DNA from: Serpula lacrymans var. lacrymans S7.9 | Lineage: Eukaryota; Basidiomycota; Agaricomycetes; Boletales; Serpulaceae | Assembly: GCF_000218685.1 (NCBI RefSeq) | Contig: NW_006763295.1 | Location: forward strand, 372,001 to 436,000 | Direction of reading: 5' to 3' | Length of the DNA stretch: 64,000 nt | In this document: one piece after another, positions 57,590 through 64,000 of the stretch | Layout: every line of letters begins with the position of its first letter | Position numbering within the stretch: position 1 is the stretch's first letter | The notes under the pieces: generated by a model | Databases searched by the model: none | Seen by the model: the letters and a program-made list of their open reading frames with translations, nothing else | What the model was told of the DNA's origin: nothing | Program-made: the position numbers and the translations under genes

Positions 57590-58811
57590 TTACGGGGTTA
57601 CCGTTGTATCATCCGAAGACATGCACATTCCTACTACATCTCCGTTACTGGCAATTGCGCTCATGTCCCCATTAACCAAGGTGCCATCAGTACACGGAGC
57701 AGCATCTGTTGTCGTCGAACCGGCGGGCACAGATCCGTCCGTTGCTGGAGTAGTAGCAGGAGCACCACCATTAGCTGAGGTGTTCGGATCTGGAGCTGCG
57801 GAACCGTTGTCAGCACCTGCATCAGCACCTGGTTCACCAGAATTGGGATTAGTATCAGTTTCACCAGGTGGGAGAGCACCGGAATCACCGTTGGTAGGGG
57901 CACCGGCAGCACCAGGGTCACCAGAGGTGGGAGCAGCGCCGGGTTCGCCAGGAGTGGGAGCAGCACCAGGTTGACCGGGAGCGGGGGCAGCACCAGGGTC
58001 GCCAGGGGCGGGAGCAGCGCCGGGTTCGCCAAAAGTGGGAGCAGCACCAGGTTGACCGGGAGCGGGGGCAGCACCAGGTTGACCGGGAGCGGGGGCAGCA
58101 CCAGGGTCGCCAGGGGCGGGAGCAGCGCCGGGTTCGCCAGGAGTGGGAGCAGCACCAGGGTCGCCAGGGGTGGGAGCAGCGCCGGGTTCGCCAGGAGTGG
58201 GAGCAGCACCAGGTTGGCCGGGAGCGGGGGCAGCACCAGGGTCACCAGAGGCAGGAGCAGCGCCTGGTTCTCCAGGAGTGGGAGCAGCCCCAGGTTCTCC
58301 AGGGCCGGGAGCAGCGCCGGGTTCGCCAGGAGTGGGAGCAGCGCCAGGTTCGCCGGGGGCGGGGGCAGCGCCGGGTTGACCAGAAGCCGTGTCATCGATA
58401 GCTGGAGCAGCGTCGTAATTTCCAGTGGTGTCAGCAACGGAACAGTCAGGAGGGGTAGCCCTAGTGAGCAAGAACCTAGGCAAGTTGTTTGATCCCCCGT
58501 TACTTTCCTTGTGCTCTTCCACAGAAACGCAGCGATACGATACATTGTTGAACTCCCGCCTGAAGATTCCGCCAGAGGACACTATGTCGCGCTTGCCAAA
58601 GAACATGGGGATATGTTCTTGCTCTCTGCTGCAAAAGTAGCGACGCTCGACATCCTCCGAAGGAGTCTGAAAGACACGTATAAGTATGAAATGATTCATG
58701 TAAAGACAATCTCACAGGTTGAACCGCCCGCCGTACGGAAGCAATAGGCGTAGCGTTCGTGAATGCTCTGAAGAGAAGAATAAGAGTTATTGTGGTAGTA
58801 AAGGAGCGCAT
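57590..58811 (-). CDS. Secreted protein with 18 nonapeptide Pro/Gly/Ala repeats
   Basis: Two exons (58716-58811, 57590-58666). ATG at 58809-58811 starts a signal peptide (FTTTITLILLFRAFTNA). A Cys-containing mature N-terminal domain of about 100 residues follows. Residues encoded by about 58381-57896 form 18 tandem units of the pattern G(E/D/Q)PGAAP(T/A/G)P, 27 nt each. A Gly/Asn/Asp-rich tail ends DDTTVTP. No GPI signal is seen. Such repeats are common in cell-wall or extracellular fungal proteins; the function is unknown. The repeat array is also open on the opposite strand, an effect of composition. Confidence 0.8.
57896..58381 (-). repeat. 27-bp minisatellite coding for nonapeptide repeats
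   Basis: Eighteen 27-nt units in frame, each coding G-x-P-G-A-A-P-x-P with x mostly E, D or Q. The units differ at a few positions. Copy number probably varies between strains. Confidence 0.9.
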
Positions 58812-59465
58812 TGTATAAAGAATGTAGAGTAGTCGCGTTGACTGTGGTAAATAGTTGTGGTGGTTGATGAAGAAGGAAAGGAATGCTGAAAATCGTATTG
58901 GAAGGTGTCTTATATACCATGCGGTGAGGAGGCTGACATTGGGATTCGCAGAGCTGACAGTCCAATGGCATGACGCGGTTGAGTGTACTAACCATTTTTA
59001 TTCTCCGAAAATTGGCATTCCAATTTGGCGCTCACCTGAGTTAATCGTTGTTGATGAAATTCGCCTATCGCACCATGACGCTCATCCGACAAGATCAAAT
59101 GGTGTCGATGTCAGAGGCACCCATCCGCGACCTATGATCCCCCAATAACCGCAGACACGTCCAGTCCCTTCCTCCGAGGTAAACTTCCTCGAGGTAAAGG
59201 ATTGTAAAAACCTGAGCCGTCAAAAGACAGATGAGCTCGGAATGGCGATGATACGGTTTCAGAAACCAGCGTCTGGAAGTTGGCTACAGTCAGTGGTAAA
59301 GTCTGGCGGGAAACTTGAAGCCAAGCTGAAGTAGTTGTGTTGAGCGAGCCGGTGTGCCGAATCTGAATTTATTGCCCATATTCCCACGCCACCGGCTAAA
59401 TGCCCTGAGCACAGATGACGGTAAACTTGAACTGTCACAAAGTCTTTCAATCCATACTACTCACA
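58812..59465. promoter_or_regulatory. Divergent promoter region, secreted repeat protein / SLU7
   Basis: 654 bp between two starts facing apart. No specific site or gene recognised. Confidence 0.4.
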
Positions 59466-61418
59466 ATGGCTTCCTCATCTGGTGCGTACCTACTTCAAAA
59501 GTCATATCATAAATACTCATTAACTTATCAAACAGCTGTCGGGAAGCTTTCTCGCGAGGAATTCCGTCGCCAAAAAGATCTCGATGCCGCTCGTAAAGCT
59601 GGAACCGCACCTGCAGCTCTCGATGAAGAGGGAAGACCCATCAACCCTCATATTCCTCGTAAGCTTCTTTACATTTTTACTATTCGTTGTCACACTGAAC
59701 CTTGTCCTCTCAGAGTACATCTCACAGGCACCTTGGTATCTCGACACGGGTGCTCCCTCTCTAAGCCATCAACGGAGACCGCAAGATGACCGTACTTCAA
59801 ACAAACTCGAAAACTGGTATGACCGTGGTGCAAAGGCCGGCCCAGCGGCCAAAAAGTACCGCAAGGGGGCATGCGAGAATTGCGGAGCCTTGACTCACAA
59901 GAAACAAGACTGTCTAGAACGACCTCGAAAAAAAGGTGCCAAATTTACAAACCAGGATATTCAGGCGGACGAGATAATACAGGAAGTTGCTTCGGGATAT
60001 GATGCTAAGCGAGACAGATGGAATGGGTTTGACCCAAGCGAGCACAAGAAGATTTACGAGGAGTATGCCGCAATCGAGGCCGCTAGGCAAAAACTAAGGG
60101 AAGAGGAAATCGACAATCAAACAACGACGGACCTCGCTGCAGTACGGAAGGTAGCAAAGGCAGGAAAGAGGGAAGATAAAGAAGCTGATCCTGACTTTGG
60201 GTCAAGTGAAGAAGAAGATGCTGATGAGGAGAAGTATGCGGATGCAGCCGACGCGGTCGGTCAGAAGCTTGACACAAAAACACGTATAACCGTTCGAAAT
60301 CTCCGTATCCGTGAAGACACAGCAAAATACCTCATTAACCTGGATCCTTCAAGTGCTTATTACGACCCTAAAACTCGCTCCATGCGTGATGCTCCAGACA
60401 AAAATATTCCCGCGGAAGATGTGAGTAAAATTCATTAAATCCTTGGTAAAATAACATGATTGACATGGTGTGATATAGGCTGTATTCGCTGGTGATAACT
60501 TTTTCAGACACTCGGGTGAAGCACCAGATGTTCAGCAACTCCAGCTTTTCGCATGGCAAGCCTCCGCCCGAGGCAACGATGTTCACCTTAATGCCAACCC
60601 CACACAGGGTCAGTTGCTCCACCAGGAGTACAGAGAAAAGAAGGAGCAAATGAAGGACGTGTCCAAAGTCAGCATACTCGCTAAATATGGCGGTGCGGAA
60701 TATCTCGAGAGAGCTCCAAAAGAGCTGTTGCAAGGTCAGACAGAGGACTATATTGAGTATTCGCGTACTGGTCATGTCATTAAAGGGAGAGAGCGTGCCA
60801 AGGCAAAAACGAAATACCCTGAGGATGGTAAGTTTTCTGAGTTGTGTGATAAATTCATTTTCTTACTTTTACTCTAGTTTATGTGAATAACCATACTGAT
60901 GTATGGGGCTCCTGGTACGACATGTCAACCGGGAATTGGGGCTATGCATGTTGTCACTCCGACATCCACATCTCTTATTGCGCTGGTCAAGCTGGTATTG
61001 AAGCAGCCAAGGCATCTAGTGCCCAGGTTCTTCTCTCTTCATCAGTAAATCCTCCGACCGACGAGCAAAAGGAAGAAGAGGAAACCGAAAAACCTGGAGA
61101 AAGAGTAGAGCAGAATTTCTCCAAGAAGCGAGTAGGAGAAGGTGATGTCAAAATAGACAAGGATCGACTAGCATATGCTCTCAACGAGGAGAAAAAGAGG
61201 AAAGCAAGGGGTGGCGGCGACGATGAGGACAGGTTCAACAAGAAGAAGAAGCCCTTAGAAAGTGGTAGCCACGATGTTACGGAGGAGCAACTTGGTGCGT
61301 TTCCATCATTTTATTCTCTATCCACTTACTCATTGTCTTTACAGAGGCCTACCGTATGCAACGCCGGAATGCAGAAGACCCGATGGCTAATTATGTTGAC
61401 AACGAGAACTCATATTAA
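59466..61418 (+). CDS. SLU7: Pre-mRNA splicing factor SLU7
   Basis: Second-step spliceosome factor that helps choose the 3' splice site. Six exons in phase give 561 residues: 59466-59481, 59536-59658, 59714-60420, 60479-60827, 60878-61294 and 61345-61418. Visible: [20 protein letters not shown], the [12 protein letters not shown] block, the CCHC zinc knuckle [40 protein letters not shown], and [21 protein letters not shown] Glu/Lys-rich tail ends with [10 protein letters not shown]. The length and domain order match the fungal family. Confidence 0.96.
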
Positions 61419-61655
61419 TCTATCTTATATCATAATGTGTTTTAGCATGCCATTACCATTCAACCAACTGTATTTTATGAACTGTAACTTAGTATTCATC
61501 TCAGTGATTGTCTACCCTTCTTCTGCCAAGGTATTATTGTCACGTGGAAGGTTGATACCGCGAATCGGTTCATCCGCAAGTTGAACTTCTCACCCGTCAA
61601 AAATAAGTACATTTGTATAGACCTGGACAATGGCACCTCTGTCTCTCTGACTTCA

Positions 61656-62734
61656 ATGCATTTCTCGACAGCGGCTGCCCTGCTTTTTGGGCTGGGGACC
61701 CGCATCGTGCTCGACAAGTTCTACTTCGATTCGTCTGCTGAGGGTGTGGAGTCAACCGTAGGGGATGTCATCTTGCTGGGTGTTATTCAGGGCGTCGGGC
61801 TCTACTATGCTCTCATGGAATGGACTGAGCTAGCGTTCGTAGTAGCCTTTGGCATAGCAGCCCGCCTCGCCATGGAATTCGCACTCCTACAAGACATGTC
61901 CAAATGCGCTCTTACCCTACTCGGTGTTGCTATCGGAGTGCTGTTCACAGACGTCTTATCGCAGCTCATCGAGGACGGGTATTTCTACGACTACGACACG
62001 AGCAGCGAGCGTGGAAGCGCGTATGCACCGGCAAAGCGGAAGCGTCTCGTCAAATTCCAGCGCAGTGACGAGTATACCGTCATCGAGAGCCGTCAACCTC
62101 CCAGTCGGTCTCGCCGTGACTCTGATGCACGTAGGAGAAGGGACTGGAATACCGATTCAACTGGGCCTCCGTCTCTATCTTCCAATTCTGATACGGTCGA
62201 CCCCACGTTGCCCCCGCTGGAACGGGAGGTTGCGGTGCTGCGCGCTCGTGCGTCGTTGGCAGACAGTGAAAGGAGACGCTTTAAAGAGGAGAAGAAGTGG
62301 GCGATATCGCAAGGAAACCTTGCCCGTGCATCACAAATGAGCTGGCAAGTGAAAAGATACAGTGCACTTACGCAGAGTTTTCAACGAGAGGCAGACGCAA
62401 GGCTCCTTGAAGGTGTGTATAATGTGGCGTATGAATGTGAAGGGCCTATCAATATAATTGCTCTATAGTAACAGCAGTACGCGCGCAACAGCAGGAGATC
62501 AGAACGACGACACAAAGGACAGAGAGATACCACAGTGAAAGACACACAAACCACGCTCGCCAGCAGGCAGGCACTTCTTCAACCCGACAGATATTTACCC
62601 GCGAACCAACTCAAGAGGTTGTATTGGATCGAAATTCCAACGTCACCCTTGACTTTGGGCGCCATCAATCCCAGCGGCCCCGAAAGCAGAGTGGAGGGAC
62701 CCTGAAGTCCGCCATTCGTCTTCAAGTGCGATAA
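61656..62734 (+). CDS. Multi-pass membrane protein with coiled-coil tail, function unknown
   Basis: Two exons in phase (61656-62412, 62475-62734) give 338 residues; the ATG at 61656 is chosen because upstream in-frame codons lack ATG. Three or four hydrophobic segments in residues 1-110 (FSTAAALLFGLG, GDVILLGVIQGVGLYYALM, FVVAFGIAARLAME, LTLLGVAIGVLFTDVL), then an Arg/Ser-rich linker and a charged helical stretch (REVAVLRARASLADSERRRF) likely to form a coiled coil. I recall no named family. Confidence 0.75.
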
Positions 62735-63134
62735 CTACAAGTGTAAAGAGTGGGTCGACCGTTCTCTCACCTACAGTAACGATGAGCTCATCTGATTCTT
62801 TCGCTATTTCAGTACACATGACTGTAATGCTTACGTCGATTATCACCATGATCATGACTTTACAGCAAGGGTTAGCACTACGTCCAAAATTACCATTGTA
62901 TTACCAGATCTTGCTTGTGATATAGGTTTCGAGGTTAAACCATGTTTTTTGCTTCATTGAGGTTAATATTTGATATTCAAGCTAAACAATATTTGAAATA
63001 CATCCATGGTAGAGCACTTGCGATTAAGACAGCTATTGGTGATGCGACAGTACGAAGGTGAGTGGAAGAAAAAGAACAAGAGATAGTAAGAAAATAGGAT
63101 AGAATCCAAATATAGAAAACAACAGGACGATACA
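62735..63134. other. 3' intergenic region between convergent genes
   Basis: 400 bp between the stops of the membrane protein and the CHD1-type gene. Nothing recognised. Confidence 0.5.
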
Positions 63135-64000
63135 TCAGCGAAAGGACGACTTCCCATTCGTCCTTATCGAAGGACTAGATACAGAACCATTCGTCTTCGC
63201 ACTAGTGTTAATACGTGGCTTCTTATTGGCGATGTCGGCTGATGCTCTAGGAGCTCCTTCTTTCATCACCATTTTCGCATGTATCTCCTCCAGTTTGGAT
63301 GCCTTGACTTTCTTTGGCCAGAAGAGAGTAACAAATCTATTTGCGACGTTATTGTCAAAGAGGATTTTTTTTACAAAGAGAAAGGCCAGTCACTCACGCC
63401 CACAAGTGACGACGCCATCTTTCGGTATCTTCACCGGCAGCCTGCTTGGCGGTGAGAACAACCTCTATACGTCGACCGATGGCAGCGAGAGAATCCTTCA
63501 AGATAGCCACTTTATCATCTCTAGGCATATCTTCGCCCGACAATTTGAGTTGTTTCTGAAAACATATGAGCAGAACTGGAATATTATAATCACAAAAACC
63601 ACTTACAAGTTGCTTCTTTACAGGACGCAGTTCCTCCTTTGTCGCAGCTTCATCCATCGAGGGGCTTGAAAAACAAAAGGTGAGAAAACGAATGATGCGA
63701 AGGGTAATCCAAACATACCACTCGTCTGATGACTCCGAATCAGTGAAAGTCGGCGTCGGTCGACGTTTACGTTTCTTCGTGCTGCCGTCATCGACAGACG
63801 CAACAGCTTCGCTTTCGGCTCGTCGCTTTAGACTACTTGTCGATGATGACGCTACGGCTGTCGGGGGAGGAGTGGCTGATACTTTTAGCTGTCCCTTGGT
63901 CCGCAAGGAACTCTCATACGAACGTAGCTTCTCGTCGTGCTCACGAAGTATGCTCAACAGAAAATCTCCCCGGCGTACCAAGTGGATGGCATTTGGAATT
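63135..64000 (-). CDS. CHD1: CHD1-type chromatin remodeller, C-terminal part, cut by window edge
   Basis: Exons in phase: 63719->64000, 63607-63664, 63398-63555 and 63135-63336; stop TGA at 63135-63137. The visible part begins in AIHLVRRGDFLLSILREHDE, passes a Lys/Arg-rich nuclear-localisation-like stretch (TKKRKRR) and an acidic patch, then the CHD1 helical C-terminal domain (DUF4208/CHCT): KEELRPVKKQLKQLKLSG ... AAIGRRIEVVL ... DTERWRRHLWAFVTLFWP. The chromodomains and the Snf2 ATPase expected upstream lie outside the window, so the identity rests on this domain and the flanking sequence. Confidence 0.85.

Noticed and set aside
57621..58492. Open frames on the plus strand opposite the nonapeptide repeats
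   Set aside because: They arise because a GC-rich 27-nt repeat without stop codons is open in several frames on both strands. The minus strand has the signal peptide, intron and Cys domain.

Overview
The window is a piece of a basidiomycete (Agaricomycete-type) nuclear genome. The evidence is many 45-70 nt introns with GT..AG borders, compact genes on both strands, Ty3/Gypsy elements with a chromodomain integrase, a NACHT-ankyrin gene of mushroom type, and closest remembered resemblance of nearly every gene to Agaricomycete families. All calls come from reading the sequence; no database search was run.

Layout. 1-5.0 kb: 5' part of ATP sulfurylase (MET3, runs off the left edge) and a single-pass membrane/extracellular protein. 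5.7-10.35 kb: a broken copy (A) of an amidohydrolase ('CE9-like') gene, carrying a nonsense codon, a frameshift, deletions, a solo LTR with a GCATT target duplication and a second small repeat. 10.6-17.1 kb: a retroelement graveyard with an orphan integrase, inverted LTRs and a 140-bp CACTA-type MITE. 17.1-21.2 kb: a decayed NACHT-ankyrin (NLR-like) gene on the minus strand. 21.18-29.35 kb: a complete, very young Ty3/Gypsy element on the minus strand (LTRs differ at one of 628 bases by eye, target duplication TACAC). 29.4-32.4 kb: an unrecognised plus-strand gene and a decayed CACTA/Tnp2-like gene. 33.3-37.4 kb: the intact second copy (B) of the amidohydrolase gene, 19 exons, 958 codons.

37.5-64 kb is gene-rich: ERO1 (thiol oxidase), an aldo-keto reductase, NDUFS6 (complex I), an epoxide hydrolase, a P450, a second epoxide hydrolase with an in-frame stop, 2-methylcitrate dehydratase (PrpD), a long low-complexity protein, RNase H2 subunit B, a secreted protein with 18 nonapeptide repeats, SLU7 (splicing factor), a multi-pass membrane/coiled-coil protein, and the C-terminal part of a CHD1-type remodeller that runs off the right edge.

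The most unusual signal is in the intact Gypsy element. It has a Tf1-like design: one gag-pol frame, a chromodomain, and an 11-nt primer site complementary to an 11-mer inside its own LTR that lies about 36 nt downstream of a TATA box, so it probably self-primes. From that predicted transcription start to the gag ATG, about 2.15 kb, the sense strand contains no ATG in any frame, although two long overlapping open frames (219 and 396 codons) lie there. This looks like a leader purged of AUGs yet kept open for coding. The P450 flanked by two epoxide hydrolases may be a small oxidation/hydrolysis gene group.
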